Shown: positions 15,783-25,569, numbered from the stretch's first letter. The stretch: DNA of 64,000 bases from JARBUG01 sp035628915 (GCA_035628915.1 DASPIW010000029.1:1-64000); one strand, 5' to 3'. Notes: a model not told the origin generated them from the sequence alone. Program-made: numbers and translations.

Positions 15783-18251
15783 CTAGATTTCGTCCTCATC
15801 CTTTGCAACCACCTGCGCCACCGCCGAAACCTGGTCGTTGGCATCCAGGTTCATCAGCTGGACGCCTTGCGTACTGCGGCCGTACCGGCGAATCTCCGTG
15901 ACAGGAATCCGAATCAGCACACCCTGTTCGCTGACGATAATCAAGTCGTTGCCGTCGCGCACCGTCTTGATGGCCACCAGGCTGCCGTGCTTCTCGGCGA
16001 CCAGTTTGATGGTCGTCACGCCGCGGGCGCCGCGCCCGTAGGTGGGGTATTCCCCAAGGGGCGTGCGCTTGCCTACGCCCTTGGCCGTTACAACCATCAA
16101 ATCGGCGTCGGGATCGACAATATCCATGCCGATGACCACATCATCGTCCGCCTGCAGGTTGATGCCCTTCACACCCCGGGTGTCGCGGCCCATCGGGCGG
16201 ACATCGTCTTCATGGAAGCGCAGCGCAAACCCGGCGCTGGAGACCAGAATGATCTCGGCGTTGCCGTTGGTCAGCTTGACGCCCACCAGCGAATCATCAT
16301 CGTCCAGCTTGATGGCGATGATGCCCGTCGCCCGCACATTCTCATAGTCACCCAGGGCAGTCTTCTTCACGATGCCCTTTTTGGTTGCGAAGAAAAGGTA
16401 GTCCTCCTGGCTGCCTAGCTCGCGGACGGGGATAATGGTGTTTACCTTTTCCCCGGGGTTCAGCTGGAGCACGTTTACCATAGCGGTACCCCTGGCCTGG
16501 CGGGAGGCCTCAGGCACTTCGTGGCACTTCAGGCGGAAGACCCGGCCCTTGTCCGTGAAGAACATGAGGTAATGGTGCGTCGTGGTGATGAAGAGGTTCT
16601 CGATGAAATCCTCTTCTTTCGTCCCCGCGCCCTGCACGCCACGCCCACCCCGGCGCTGGGCCCGGTAGGTGCTTACCGGCACCCGCTTGATATAGCCAGT
16701 ATGAGAGACGGTGACGACCACATCTTCTTCGGCGATGAGGTCCTCAACCCCGATCTCCCCCTCCTCCGCCATGATCTTCGTCCGGCGGGGATCGGCAAAC
16801 CGCTTCTTGATCTCACCAATTTCCTGCTTGACGATGTCGTACTGCATCCGCTGGGATCCCAGCACAGCCCGGTAGTAGGAAATGCGGTCCATGAGGTCGT
16901 TATACTCCTCCTGGAGCTTCTCCCGTTCCAGGGCAGTCAACCGGCGAAGCTGCATGTCAAGAATGTGCTGCGCCTGGATTTCGCTGAAGCCAAAGTTCGC
17001 CATCAACCGGTTGCGCGCTTCGTCCGTGGTCGGCGAAGAACGGATGGTGTTGATGACCTCGTCAATGATGTCGAGCGCTTTGAGGAGGCCCTCGACGATG
17101 TGGGCCCGGGCTTCGGCCTTGGCCAGGTCAAAGCGGGTCCGCCGAACGATGACTTCCAACTGGTGCTGGAGGTAATAGTGGAGCAACTGCTTGAGGTTGA
17201 GCGTCTGGGGGCGCCCATCCACCAGCGCCAGGTTGTGAATGCTGAAGTTGGATTGAAGCGAAGTAAACTTGTACAACTGGTTGAGGACCACGTTGGCATT
17301 GGCGTCACGCCGGATCTCTACGACCACTCGCATGCCGGTCCGGTCGGACTCATCGCGCAGGTCAGTGATGCCCTCAATCTTCTTTTCCCGGTGCAATTCC
17401 GCGATGCGCTCAATGAGCTTGGCCTTGTTAACGTTATAAGGCAGCTCCGTGACAACGATGCGGTTCTTGCCATTCGCCAGCGTTTCAATCTGGGCTTTGG
17501 CGCGCATGGTAACGGAGCCCTTGCCCGTCTGGAATGCCTTGCGAATGCCTTCCCGGCCAAGAATCAGGGCACCGGTCGGAAAGTCGGGTCCCTTGATGAT
17601 GGCGTTCAGCTCTTCAATGGTCACCTCTTGCGGGACGGGCGCAATCGCCCGGTCGATCATGAAGGTGATGCCATCAATCACTTCGCCGAGATTGTGCGGC
17701 GGCATGTTCGTCGCCATGCCGACAGCAATGCCCGTCGAGCCGTTGACCAGCAGGTTGGGGAACCTTGCCGGCAGGACCGCCGGTTCCTTCTCGCTGTTGT
17801 CGAAGTTGTCCTCAAAGTTGACGGTGTCCTTTTCGATGTCCGTCAACATTTCGCCGGCCAGCCTCGAGAGGCGCGCTTCGGTATAACGCATAGCCGCCGG
17901 GGGGTCTCCGTCCACCGAGCCGAAGTTGCCCTGGCCGTCGATGAGCGGATATCGCATGACCCAATCCTGAGCGAGGCGGGCCATGGTGTCATAGACCGCA
18001 CTGTCACCGTGCGGATGGAATCGACCCAGCACATCGCCGACAGTCTTGGCGCTCTTACGGTATGGCTTGTCTGCCGTGTTACCGGCATCGTACATGCCAA
18101 ACAGGATGCGGCGCTGAACCGGCTTCAGCCCGTCACGGACGTCAGGCAGAGCACGGCCCACAATGACGGACATCGCGTACGTCAGGTACGACGTTTCCAT
18201 CTCGTGTTTGATTTCTTTGGGTAAAGTCTTCTGGGCGAAGTCTCCTGCCAC
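15783..18251 (-). CDS. gyrA: DNA gyrase subunit A
   Basis: The breakage-reunion subunit of gyrase, which introduces negative supercoils ahead of forks. The 822-residue product has the N-terminal winged-helix/tower region with the active-site tyrosine in AMRYTEARLS (about 120) and the quinolone-resistance region around HPHGDSAVYDTMARLAQ (Ser and Asp/Tyr positions appear wild-type). The C-terminal beta-pinwheel carries the GyrA box QRRGGRG near 535. GTG at 18251 follows AGGAGG. It is 26 bp from gyrB, forming a gyrBA operon. Confidence 0.97.
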   Translation of the reverse strand: MAGDFAQKTLPKEIKHEMETSYLTYAMSVIVGRALPDVRDGLKPVQRRILFGMYDAGNTADKPYRKSAKTVGDVLGRFHPHGDSAVYDTMARLAQDWVMRYPLIDGQGNFGSVDGDPPAAMRYTEARLSRLAGEMLTDIEKDTVNFEDNFDNSEKEPAVLPARFPNLLVNGSTGIAVGMATNMPPHNLGEVIDGITFMIDRAIAPVPQEVTIEELNAIIKGPDFPTGALILGREGIRKAFQTGKGSVTMRAKAQIETLANGKNRIVVTELPYNVNKAKLIERIAELHREKKIEGITDLRDESDRTGMRVVVEIRRDANANVVLNQLYKFTSLQSNFSIHNLALVDGRPQTLNLKQLLHYYLQHQLEVIVRRTRFDLAKAEARAHIVEGLLKALDIIDEVINTIRSSPTTDEARNRLMANFGFSEIQAQHILDMQLRRLTALEREKLQEEYNDLMDRISYYRAVLGSQRMQYDIVKQEIGEIKKRFADPRRTKIMAEEGEIGVEDLIAEEDVVVTVSHTGYIKRVPVSTYRAQRRGGRGVQGAGTKEEDFIENLFITTTHHYLMFFTDKGRVFRLKCHEVPEASRQARGTAMVNVLQLNPGEKVNTIIPVRELGSQEDYLFFATKKGIVKKTALGDYENVRATGIIAIKLDDDDSLVGVKLTNGNAEIILVSSAGFALRFHEDDVRPMGRDTRGVKGINLQADDDVVIGMDIVDPDADLMVVTAKGVGKRTPLGEYPTYGRGARGVTTIKLVAEKHGSLVAIKTVRDGNDLIIVSEQGVLIRIPVTEIRRYGRSTQGVQLMNLDANDQVSAVAQVVAKDEDEI

Positions 18252-18277
18252 AGGACTGTCCTCCTAAACCTGCCTGA

Positions 18278-20236
18278 CTAGCCGATGGTATCGAGGTTTT
18301 GAACCAGGTGGGCGTTCTTCTCGATGAAATTCCGGCGGGGCTCCACCTTGTCGCCCATCAGGATTTCAAACACCTGGTCCGCCTCCATCGCGTCTTCCAT
18401 CTCGACCCGGAAGAGCGTCCGTTTGGTCGGGTCCATGGTAGTTTCCCATAGCTGCTCCGGGTTCATTTCACCAAGGCCCTTATAGCGCTGCGGCTTCTCG
18501 GAAACCCCGCCGATGCGCTGGATGATGGCATCCTTTTCTTCGTCCGAGTACGCATAGTACTGCTGCTTACCCTTTTTGACCATGAACAGCGGCGGCCGGG
18601 CGATATATACGTAACCGGCCTCAATGAGCGGCCGCATGTACCGGTAGAAGAACGTCAGCAGCAGCGTGCGAATGTGGCTGCCGTCAACGTCGGCGTCGGT
18701 CATGATTACGACCTTGTGATACTTGCACTTGGTCACATCAAAGTCCTCGCTGACGCCGGTGCCCAGGGCCGTAATGATGGTGCGGACTTCTTCATGCCCG
18801 AGGATCTTGTCGAGCCGGGCCTTTTCCACGTTGATGATCTTGCCGCGTAGCGGCAGGATAGCCTGCGTACGGCGGTCACGGCCTTGTTTGGCGGACCCGC
18901 CTGCCGAGTCGCCTTCGACGAGGAAAAGCTCGCTTTCCGCGGGGTCGCGGCTCGAGCAGTCCGTAAGTTTGCCGGGCAGAGAAGAGATTTCGAGTGCATT
19001 CTTCCGGCGCACCAGTTCACGTGCTTTGCGGGCAGCTTCCCGCGCCCGGGATGCGCTGATCGACTTCTCGATGACCCGCTTGGCAACTGCAGGGTTCTCC
19101 TCGAGGTACTCGGTGAGCTTTTCTGACACCACGCTGGCCACCAGCGTCTCCATCTCCGAGTTGCCCAGTTTAGACTTGGTCTGGCCCTCAAACTGGGGGT
19201 TCTGCAGTTTGACTGAAACGATGGCGGTCATGCCTTCACGAATATCCTCGCCGGAAAGGTTGTCCTCCTGGTCTTTCAGGAGCTTGGCCTTACGGGCATA
19301 AGAATTGATGACACGCGTGAGGGCTGTCTTGAGGCCGGTCTCGTGCGTGCCGCCTTCCATCGTCCGGATGTTGTTCGCAAAGCTGTAAATGTTTTCGCTG
19401 TACCCATCGTTGTACTGAATCGCTAGTTCGACTTCCTGAGTCTCGAACGCCTGGTTGACGTAGATGGGCTTGGCATGCAGCACTTCGCGGGTGCGGTTCA
19501 GGTACTGGACGAAGGACTGGAGGCCTTCGTTGAACTTGAACCGGTGCTCGCGTTCCGTGCGCTCGTCAATCAGCTTGATCATCAGGCCCTGATTGAGGAA
19601 AGCGTAGTCCCGGATGCGGTTAACCACCACATCCGCCTCAAACTGGATTGTCTCGAAAATGGCGGGGTCTGGCCAGAACCGTACAAACGTACCGTGGGCA
19701 TCGGTATCGCCGATTCGGCGCAGGTCATACTGGGTTCGACCGCCGTCGGCAAATTCGATCTCCCAGATGCCCCCCTTGGTATTCACCCGGACGTAACACC
19801 GGCTGGAGAGCGCGTTAACGACCGATGCACCTACGCCATGCAGGCCGCCGGACACCTTGTAGGCTCCGCCACCGAACTTGCCGCCGGCGTGAAGCACCGT
19901 ATATACAGTTTCCACAGTGGACTTGCCCGTCTTGGAGTGAATGTCCACCGGAATACCGCGGCCGTTGTCCTCAACGCTGCACGAACCATCCTTGTGCAGT
20001 GTAATGACGACACGATCGCAGACACCGGCCAAACGCTCGTCCACAGCGTTGTCTACGATTTCCCAGATCAGGTGGTGCAGACCGCGAACAGAAGTGCCGC
20101 CGATATACATGCCCGGGCGCCTGCGGACCGCTTCGAGGCCTTCCAGCACCTGGATTTGCTCGCCGGTATACTCGCCCGTAGAAGTGGTTGCCAGGTGCTC
20201 CCCCTCGGCCAAGGGCTGGTTCTTCTCCTGTGACAC
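18278..20236 (-). CDS. gyrB: DNA gyrase subunit B
   Basis: The ATPase subunit of gyrase. The 652-residue product has the GHKL ATP site (IVDNAVDERLAG, DNGRGIPVDIH and GLHGVGASVVNALS), the transducer domain and the Toprim domain with EGDSAGGSAKQGRDR and DADVDGSHIRTL. The C-terminus PQRYKGLGEMNPEQLWETTM is typical. GTG follows GGGAGG. It follows recF-remB, matching the Bacillus order. Confidence 0.97.
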   Translation of the reverse strand: MSQEKNQPLAEGEHLATTSTGEYTGEQIQVLEGLEAVRRRPGMYIGGTSVRGLHHLIWEIVDNAVDERLAGVCDRVVITLHKDGSCSVEDNGRGIPVDIHSKTGKSTVETVYTVLHAGGKFGGGAYKVSGGLHGVGASVVNALSSRCYVRVNTKGGIWEIEFADGGRTQYDLRRIGDTDAHGTFVRFWPDPAIFETIQFEADVVVNRIRDYAFLNQGLMIKLIDERTEREHRFKFNEGLQSFVQYLNRTREVLHAKPIYVNQAFETQEVELAIQYNDGYSENIYSFANNIRTMEGGTHETGLKTALTRVINSYARKAKLLKDQEDNLSGEDIREGMTAIVSVKLQNPQFEGQTKSKLGNSEMETLVASVVSEKLTEYLEENPAVAKRVIEKSISASRAREAARKARELVRRKNALEISSLPGKLTDCSSRDPAESELFLVEGDSAGGSAKQGRDRRTQAILPLRGKIINVEKARLDKILGHEEVRTIITALGTGVSEDFDVTKCKYHKVVIMTDADVDGSHIRTLLLTFFYRYMRPLIEAGYVYIARPPLFMVKKGKQQYYAYSDEEKDAIIQRIGGVSEKPQRYKGLGEMNPEQLWETTMDPTKRTLFRVEMEDAMEADQVFEILMGDKVEPRRNFIEKNAHLVQNLDTIG

Positions 20237-20308
20237 CGAGGTTCCTCCCTCACGTGGATAAGGATCAATAACAGAACAATGTTAGCACACAGAAGGGTTT
20301 CCTACAAG

Positions 20309-20587
20309 CTAATTGGATGTGATCCCCAGATCCAGCACGACGTTGCTATTCAAGAAGTCGGCGCGCTTCATGAGGGTGAGAGATGAGATGGGCGATAGAA
20401 AAACCTCTGTGTCTGTAAGCACAAGGCTTTTCGCATCTCCGCCGGCAATGTCGGTGACCTTTTTCTCGCGCTGCGCCAGGGTAAGGAATTCACGCGTGGT
20501 TTCAGCCGTCATGCTGCTACGCAGATCCATAATCGCCACGACACGCTTGAGACTAACGACCACGTCTGCCCCTACATGCAAGAACAT
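20309..20587 (-). CDS. remB: extracellular matrix regulator RemB family protein
   Basis: A DUF370 protein of 92 residues, starting MFLHVGADVVVSLKRVVAIM. In Bacillus, yaaB (remB) lies between recF and gyrB and RemA/RemB promote matrix gene expression by DNA binding; the location here is identical. ATG at 20587 overlaps the recF stop as TGATG and follows GGGGGG. The role in this organism is inferred from synteny. Confidence 0.9.
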   Translation of the reverse strand: MFLHVGADVVVSLKRVVAIMDLRSSMTAETTREFLTLAQREKKVTDIAGGDAKSLVLTDTEVFLSPISSLTLMKRADFLNSNVVLDLGITSN

Positions 20588-21714
20588 CAGGTCAACCCCC
20601 CCGTATCCCATTCAATAGCGCCGGCTTTCACCCGGAACAGGCGGTGCTCCATCTGCCAGGATCGCACCATGAGATCCTCCAGGTCGGTGCAGCTGACAAA
20701 CGTTTGGATCCCTTCACGCACGGCGCTGAGCAAGTAATGCCGCCGGTGCGGATCCAGTTCGGATGCGACGTCGTCGAGCAACAAAACCGGGTATTCCCCG
20801 ATTTCCTCGGCCATGAATTGCAGTTCGGCCAGTTTCATGGCCAGGACCGCTGTGCGCTGCTGTCCTTGTGACCCGTACAGTCGGGCGTCGCGATCATTAA
20901 TCCAAAACGCGATGTCGTCGCGGTGGGGTCCCACCAGCGTAACCTGGCGGCGAATCTCTTCGCGGCGGCGTTGCTGAAGCTGCGAAAACAAGCGCTCGAA
21001 AACCTCTTCCAGCTCCGGCGATTGCTCCGGTTCGGCGCCTTGGCTCTGATATTCCAGGCGCAGCACCTCTTTCCCGTCGCTGAGGAGATCGTGATACTGG
21101 GCGGCAAGCACGGAGAGCCGCCGGACGGCCTCGGCCCGCCGGACGACGAGTTGGGCGCCGGACTGCAGCAATTGCTCGTCGTAGATAGACAACAAGGCAG
21201 GATCGACAGGATCCTGCTTGAGGATGGTGTTCCGCTGAGCCAGCGCTCGATTATAGGTCATGAGATGGTACAAGTAAGTCTGGGAGATCTGTGAAAGCTC
21301 AATGTCAAGAAAGCGGCGGCGCCCGGCGGGCGGCCCTTTGAGCAACTGGAGGTCATCCGGAGAAAAGAAGACAACGGCCAGATTGCCGACCAGACGGGCA
21401 ATTTTCTTTTCGGCCACGCCGTTGATTTTTAGCTGCTTGCGGGAATCATGACCGAGGGTAAGCTCCAGCAACATTTCTCCAGTCTTGCGCTCCACAGTAG
21501 CACGGGCGGTAAGGGATGTCTTCCCCTCCTGAATCAGTTCCTGATCGCGACTGGTGCGATGGCTCTTGCCGGTGGCCACAAATGCGATGGATTCAAGCAG
21601 ATTGGTCTTTCCCTGGGCATTGTCGCCGAAAATCACGTTGAGGCCCGGCGAAAAGCGGGCGCTCATCGCACTGTAATTGCGAAAGCTTTCGAGCTGCAAA
21701 GAGGCCAGGTACAC
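20587..21714 (-). CDS. recF: DNA replication and repair protein RecF
   Basis: An SMC-like ATPase that directs RecOR to ssDNA-dsDNA junctions. The 375-residue product has the Walker A FGDNAQGKTNLLESI (about 31-45), the signature region YGSQGQQRTAVLAMKLAE and Walker B PVLLLDDVASELD. GTG at 21714 gives the usual MYLASLQLESFRNY start and follows GGAGGAGG. It is closely linked to yaaA upstream and remB downstream. Confidence 0.96.
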   Translation of the reverse strand: MYLASLQLESFRNYSAMSARFSPGLNVIFGDNAQGKTNLLESIAFVATGKSHRTSRDQELIQEGKTSLTARATVERKTGEMLLELTLGHDSRKQLKINGVAEKKIARLVGNLAVVFFSPDDLQLLKGPPAGRRRFLDIELSQISQTYLYHLMTYNRALAQRNTILKQDPVDPALLSIYDEQLLQSGAQLVVRRAEAVRRLSVLAAQYHDLLSDGKEVLRLEYQSQGAEPEQSPELEEVFERLFSQLQQRRREEIRRQVTLVGPHRDDIAFWINDRDARLYGSQGQQRTAVLAMKLAELQFMAEEIGEYPVLLLDDVASELDPHRRHYLLSAVREGIQTFVSCTDLEDLMVRSWQMEHRLFRVKAGAIEWDTGGLT

Positions 21715-21719
21715 CGGGG

Positions 21720-21947
21720 TTACGCCTCCTCCCGGGCAATGACCCAGCGGCCGGCACCGACAAGGGCGACGCGGTCGCCCGGGCGCAGCTTGCGCCCACG
21801 GCGTGTTTCCACTTCGCCGTTCACCTGCACCTGTCCGGAGGCAATAAGAGTCTTGGCGTGGCCACCTGTATCGACCACGCCTGCCCATTTCAGGAACGCA
21901 TCGAGGGTAATGTACTCCGTTCGGATCCCCATGGAGATTTCCGGCAT
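21720..21947 (-). CDS. yaaA: S4 domain protein YaaA
   Basis: A 75-residue single-domain S4 RNA-binding protein (LDAFLKWAGVVDTGGHAKTL, then GQVQVNGEVETRRGRKLRPG). Genes of this kind sit between dnaN and recF in many Bacillota, and Bacillus YaaA (RlbA) has been linked to ribosome assembly. AGGAG lies 7 bases before the ATG. The recF SD (GGAGGAGG) lies in its 3' end, suggesting translational coupling. Confidence 0.93.
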   Translation of the reverse strand: MPEISMGIRTEYITLDAFLKWAGVVDTGGHAKTLIASGQVQVNGEVETRRGRKLRPGDRVALVGAGRWVIAREEA

Positions 21948-21957
21948 GAAAAGACTC

Positions 21958-23064
21958 CTAATACGTGATCAGCGGCAGCACCACATAGATAAAGTGCGTG
22001 TTGCTGGCCGGATGCAGGCGGGCGGGATTGCGGCTGCCCGAGCACTGGAACTTAAACTCGGCTTCTTCAAGCACTTTGAGGTAGTCGATCAGAAACTTGG
22101 AGTTGAAGCCAATATCGAGCGGATCGCCTAGAAGGGCGCCCGACGGCACTTCTTCGTAGACCTGACCGACTTCCGGCGTATTGGAGGTAATCGTAACGCG
22201 CCCGTCTCCCAGCCCAATCTTGACGGCTCCGTCTTTGGCGATCAGGGCTGCACGTTCAATGGCCTCCAGGAACTCGCTGCGGTTCAGGGTGATTTCGGTC
22301 GGGTAGTTCTGGGGCACAAGGCGCATGACGTCGGGATACTGGCCCTCGAGGAGGCGCGAGATTACGCGGACCTTGCCCAGGTCAAAGAAGATCTGATTTG
22401 CAGTGACGGCAATGCGCGCGGTATCGGCAGCTTCGCCGGAGAGCAGCCTGCCGAGTTCATTGAGCGAGCGGCTGGGGATGATCACGGAGAAGCTGTGGCC
22501 GGCGGGGTTTTCTGCGTCAGTCTCGGCGTAGGCGATCCTTACGCCGTCCGTAGCCGTGCCGTTAAGCCGGTTTTCACGCAGCTTGAAGAGCACACCCGTG
22601 AGCCATGGCTTGCTTTCATCGTGGCCTGCTGCAAATGTTGTTTGGCGAAGCAGATCCTTGAGCAGCACCTGGCTGGCCGTAAACGCTGAGGCACCCTCCG
22701 TGTCCGGGACGCTCGGGAATTGCTCAGCAGAGAAGCCATGAATCACATATTGTGACTTGCCCCAACGTAGGGTAGCGGTGAAATTACGGAGATCAGCCGT
22801 GAGTTCAATGTCGCCAAAGGGAATGCGGCGCACCAGGTCAGTCAGGTAGCGGGCGGGAAGGACAATTTCACCTTCGGCAATGACGTTGCAGGGGATGCTG
22901 GACTCAATGGCCAGCTCCATGTCAGTGGCGCGCAGCGTCAGCGCATTGCTTTGGGCGCTGAGGTAAACACCTGATAGGACCGGAATGGTGTTCTTCGTGG
23001 ACACTGCCTTGGCGACGGTGCTCAAAATGTTGGTGAGCGCTTCCTGGCTGATGGTGATCTTCAC
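21958..23064 (-). CDS. dnaN: DNA polymerase III sliding clamp
   Basis: The beta clamp that tethers polymerase to DNA. The 368-residue product has three clamp domains, with conserved GVYLSAQSNALTLRATDMEL, RTTFAAGHDESKPWLTGVLF and SRLLEGQYPDV. GTG at 23064 follows AAAGGAGG by 7 bases and gives MKITISQEALTNILSTVAKA. The C-terminus is slightly extended (VVLPLITY instead of a terminal MPxR), but the YVVLP clamp core is kept. Confidence 0.97.
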   Translation of the reverse strand: MKITISQEALTNILSTVAKAVSTKNTIPVLSGVYLSAQSNALTLRATDMELAIESSIPCNVIAEGEIVLPARYLTDLVRRIPFGDIELTADLRNFTATLRWGKSQYVIHGFSAEQFPSVPDTEGASAFTASQVLLKDLLRQTTFAAGHDESKPWLTGVLFKLRENRLNGTATDGVRIAYAETDAENPAGHSFSVIIPSRSLNELGRLLSGEAADTARIAVTANQIFFDLGKVRVISRLLEGQYPDVMRLVPQNYPTEITLNRSEFLEAIERAALIAKDGAVKIGLGDGRVTITSNTPEVGQVYEEVPSGALLGDPLDIGFNSKFLIDYLKVLEEAEFKFQCSGSRNPARLHPASNTHFIYVVLPLITY

Positions 23065-23158
23065 GGGAGTCCCTCCTTTGGGGCAGCCGGTGCGGCTTTT
23101 GGTGTTCACCGCGTTGGTGTGCAATGGGGTCAAAGCAGCAATGATCATTGTAACGCCT

Positions 23159-23320
23159 GTGGATTTGTGGAAAACCCAGTGGATATCTACTGAGTCCTGG
23201 ATCGCGGGACGCGATAACTTGTGGGTAAGGGCGCGCGATTCATGCACATTCGCGACCCGGTCTGGGGAGATTGGCTGTCGAATGGTTTATGAACAACCCT
23301 ACCCACAGCCTTTATTCACA
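23159..23320. other. DnaA boxes between dnaA and dnaN
   Basis: Within the 276-bp dnaA-dnaN gap, TTATTCACA (23312-23320) fits TTATNCACA. CTACCCACA (23299-23307) and, on the other strand, TGTGGGTAA (23220-23228), TGTGGATTT (23159-23167) and TGTGGAAAA (23166-23174) are near matches. Together with the cluster upstream of dnaA they make the origin bipartite, as in Bacillus. Confidence 0.7.
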
Positions 23321-23340
23321 TTGTGTGGACGAGCCCCCGC

Positions 23341-24732
23341 TCAATCAGCGCGGATCCGCCCGATCAATTGCTCGATGGTGGCCGAAAAGGCCGGATCGTT
23401 CCGGATGTCTTCGGCAATCTTTTCGCAGGCATGGATAACGGTTGTATGGTCCCGCCCGCCAAACTCCTCGCCGATTTTCGGCAGTGAGGAATCGGTCAGC
23501 TCACGGGAAAGATACATGGCGATTTGGCGGGGGAACGCAACACTCCGGGTCCGGTTACGGACCTCGAAATCCTGCATTCTGATGTTGTAGTGCTCAGACA
23601 CGACTTGCTTGATCGTTTCGATGGTAATCTGTTTCGGGCGGTTGGGCGGGAGGATGTCCTTCAGGGCATAGAGAGCAATTTCGTAGGTAATCGGGCTGCG
23701 CATCATGCCCGAGTATGCGACCACGCGAGTGAGGGCGCCCTCAAGTTCCCGGATGTTTGTTTCGATATTTGAGGCAATGTAGCTGAGCACTTCGTCAGGA
23801 ACATCGAGCGATTCTATCCTTGCCTTTTTCCGCAGGATCGCAATCCGAGTTTCCAGGTCCGGCGGCTGAATATCGCAGATCAACCCCCATTCAAATCGGG
23901 AGCGGAGGCGATCCTCAAGGGTCGGGATCTCCTTGGGCGGCCGGTCGGAGGAAATCACGATCTGCTTATTGGCTTCATGTATGGCGTTAAACGTGTGATA
24001 GAACTCTTCCTGGGTACGCTCTTTGCCGGCGAGGAATTGAATGTCGTCGATCAGCAGTACATCGACGTGACGATACCGATTTTGAAACTCCAGGGTAGAG
24101 TTGTCCCGCAGAGCGTTGATGAACTCATTCGTGAAAGTCTCAGTGGAGACATAAGCAACACGTGCGTACGGGTTCTGGGACACCACAAAATGCCCAATGG
24201 CGTGCATGAGGTGCGTTTTTCCGAGGCCCACGCCACCGTATATGAAGAGAGGATTGTAAGCCTTGGCCGGGGTCTCAGCGACCGCGAGTGACGCGGCATG
24301 AGCGAAGCGGTTCGAGTTGCCAATAACAAAGGTTTCAAAGGTATAGCGCGGGTTGAGCGGCTTCATCAGCACTTCGGGCGTTGCGTTGAGAGCCGCATTA
24401 GGTTGGGTGACGGAAGGGCTTTCGGCAGCGGCCGGGCTTGCCTGGGCGCCACCCGCATTGGGCGTGAAATCTTCGATGACGTTGGGGTTTGCCACGAATT
24501 TCAGAGACATATTCCGCTTAGTCAGGTCCTTAAGAGCCTGACGTAATAGAGCGCCATAGCGCGATTCCATACGATCCTTGGCGAATTCACCCTGAACGGC
24601 GACGATGATTGTGTCATCGACAACCGCCACTGGCCTGGTTGTCTTTAGCCAGTTCTCGATGCTCGATTTGGGGAGCTGATGCTCCAGAACATCGAGACAT
24701 TGCTGCCATACCTGAGACAACTCAGTCTTCAT
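23341..24732 (-). CDS. dnaA: chromosomal replication initiator DnaA
   Basis: DnaA binds DnaA boxes, melts oriC and loads the helicase. The 463-residue product has domain I (1-85), a variable linker rich in Ala/Pro/Asn (about 90-122), the AAA+ domain with Walker A GGVGLGKT (166-173) and Walker B LLIDDIQFLAGK, and the C-terminal DNA-binding domain with the DnaA signature GGRDHTTVIHACEKI. ATG at 24732 follows GAGGAGG. DnaA boxes on both sides suggest autoregulation. Confidence 0.98.
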   Translation of the reverse strand: MKTELSQVWQQCLDVLEHQLPKSSIENWLKTTRPVAVVDDTIIVAVQGEFAKDRMESRYGALLRQALKDLTKRNMSLKFVANPNVIEDFTPNAGGAQASPAAAESPSVTQPNAALNATPEVLMKPLNPRYTFETFVIGNSNRFAHAASLAVAETPAKAYNPLFIYGGVGLGKTHLMHAIGHFVVSQNPYARVAYVSTETFTNEFINALRDNSTLEFQNRYRHVDVLLIDDIQFLAGKERTQEEFYHTFNAIHEANKQIVISSDRPPKEIPTLEDRLRSRFEWGLICDIQPPDLETRIAILRKKARIESLDVPDEVLSYIASNIETNIRELEGALTRVVAYSGMMRSPITYEIALYALKDILPPNRPKQITIETIKQVVSEHYNIRMQDFEVRNRTRSVAFPRQIAMYLSRELTDSSLPKIGEEFGGRDHTTVIHACEKIAEDIRNDPAFSATIEQLIGRIRAD

Positions 24733-25249
24733 CAGGTGATCCTCCTCAGAAGGATGCAGTAATCGCAGCGGGGAGAGTGACGGCAAGAGCAATATCAGCA
24801 TACCTTCGACAGTAGTATCAACACGTTATACACAACATTGTCCACAAGTTGTGTATAAAAAGATGTGAGCCTGTTCCGACCTCCGCCGCGCGGCGAAAGT
24901 GGACGGGCTGCACGACTCATCATAGCAGAGGCAAATAAAGTTATCAACAGGCCCCGAGCAAAGTGCTCACAAACGATCCCGGGTCTGGGGAAAAGGTACG
25001 GCGCGTTCTGGATAACCTCCTGCCGATCGGGGGAAAATCTGTGGGTGTTCTGGCGTGAAGTTGTGGAGTATGGGGATAGGTTGTTCATGATCGTGTGGAC
25101 ACGCATATTAAATGAAAGCCGCGCGAAAGTCGCGCGAAACCCGCGCGAGTCGGTGGCCGGACAGGCTGTCCCCGTTGCGCGGGAATCTGGGGGGAAAGTT
25201 GTCCCTGAGCAGCGAACTGCAAAACCGCCCAGGGGAGGAGCAGACTGGC
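24733..25249. other. oriC: replication origin region between dnaA and rpmH
   Basis: A non-coding interval with a tight cluster of DnaA boxes: TTATACACA (24826-24834), TTGTCCACA (24838-24846) and, inverted, TGTGTATAA (24850-24858), next to an AT-rich stretch (TGTATAAAAAGATG). A further near match TTATCAACA lies at 24941-24949. Weaker TGTGG-containing sites continue to 25100, followed by GC-rich 11-bp repeats. Gene order rpmH-dnaA-dnaN and the switch in coding strand here agree with an origin. Confidence 0.82.
25119..25151 (+). repeat. three tandem 11-bp repeats in oriC
   Basis: CCGCGCGAAAG (25119-25129), TCGCGCGAAAC (25130-25140) and CCGCGCGAGTC (25141-25151) stand directly in tandem, sharing CGCGCGA. 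The period is about one helical turn, as in protein-binding iterons. They lie 100 bp upstream of the rpmH promoter. Confidence 0.7.
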
Positions 25250-25278
25250 TTGACGGCCAGTTGACCCTGGGGTATAAT
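25250..25278 (+). promoter_or_regulatory. rpmH promoter
   Basis: TTGACG (25250-25255), 17 bp, TATAAT (25273-25278), a near-consensus sigma-A promoter 44 bp before the rpmH start. Confidence 0.85.
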
Positions 25279-25321
25279 CTCGCGTGTGCTTTCCTTGGCG
25301 AATGGTTAGGGGGTGTACTCG

Positions 25322-25456
25322 TTGAAGCGCACGTTCCAGCCGCACAACCGCCAGTATAAGAAGGTTCACGGCTTCCTCAGCCGTATGAGCACTCGCGGTG
25401 GTCGTAAGGTCCTGAAGGCCCGGCGTCTCAAGGGTAGAAAGCGTCTCGCTGTCTAA
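25322..25456 (+). CDS. rpmH: 50S ribosomal protein L34
   Basis: A very basic 44-residue ribosomal protein starting MKRTFQPHNRQYKKVHGFLS and ending LKGRKRLAV. TTG at 25322 follows AGGGGG by 7-8 bases; an in-frame GTG at 25313 overlaps that site. It is first in the rpmH-rnpA-yidD-yidC-jag series, diverging from dnaA. Confidence 0.96.
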   Translation: MKRTFQPHNRQYKKVHGFLSRMSTRGGRKVLKARRLKGRKRLAV

Positions 25457-25569
25457 GCCGCGGCCATCTGTCGTGGCTCTTTTTCCATCACGGCTGAGTC
25501 TACCCGTCGAATGGAGAATGGAGGTGGGGAGGGAGTCGCCGGTGCCCGGTCGAATCCTTCCCCAGTTAA

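Noticed and set aside
16521..18224. 567-codon plus-strand frame opposite gyrA
   Set aside because: It is an antisense shadow of gyrA with no start site support.
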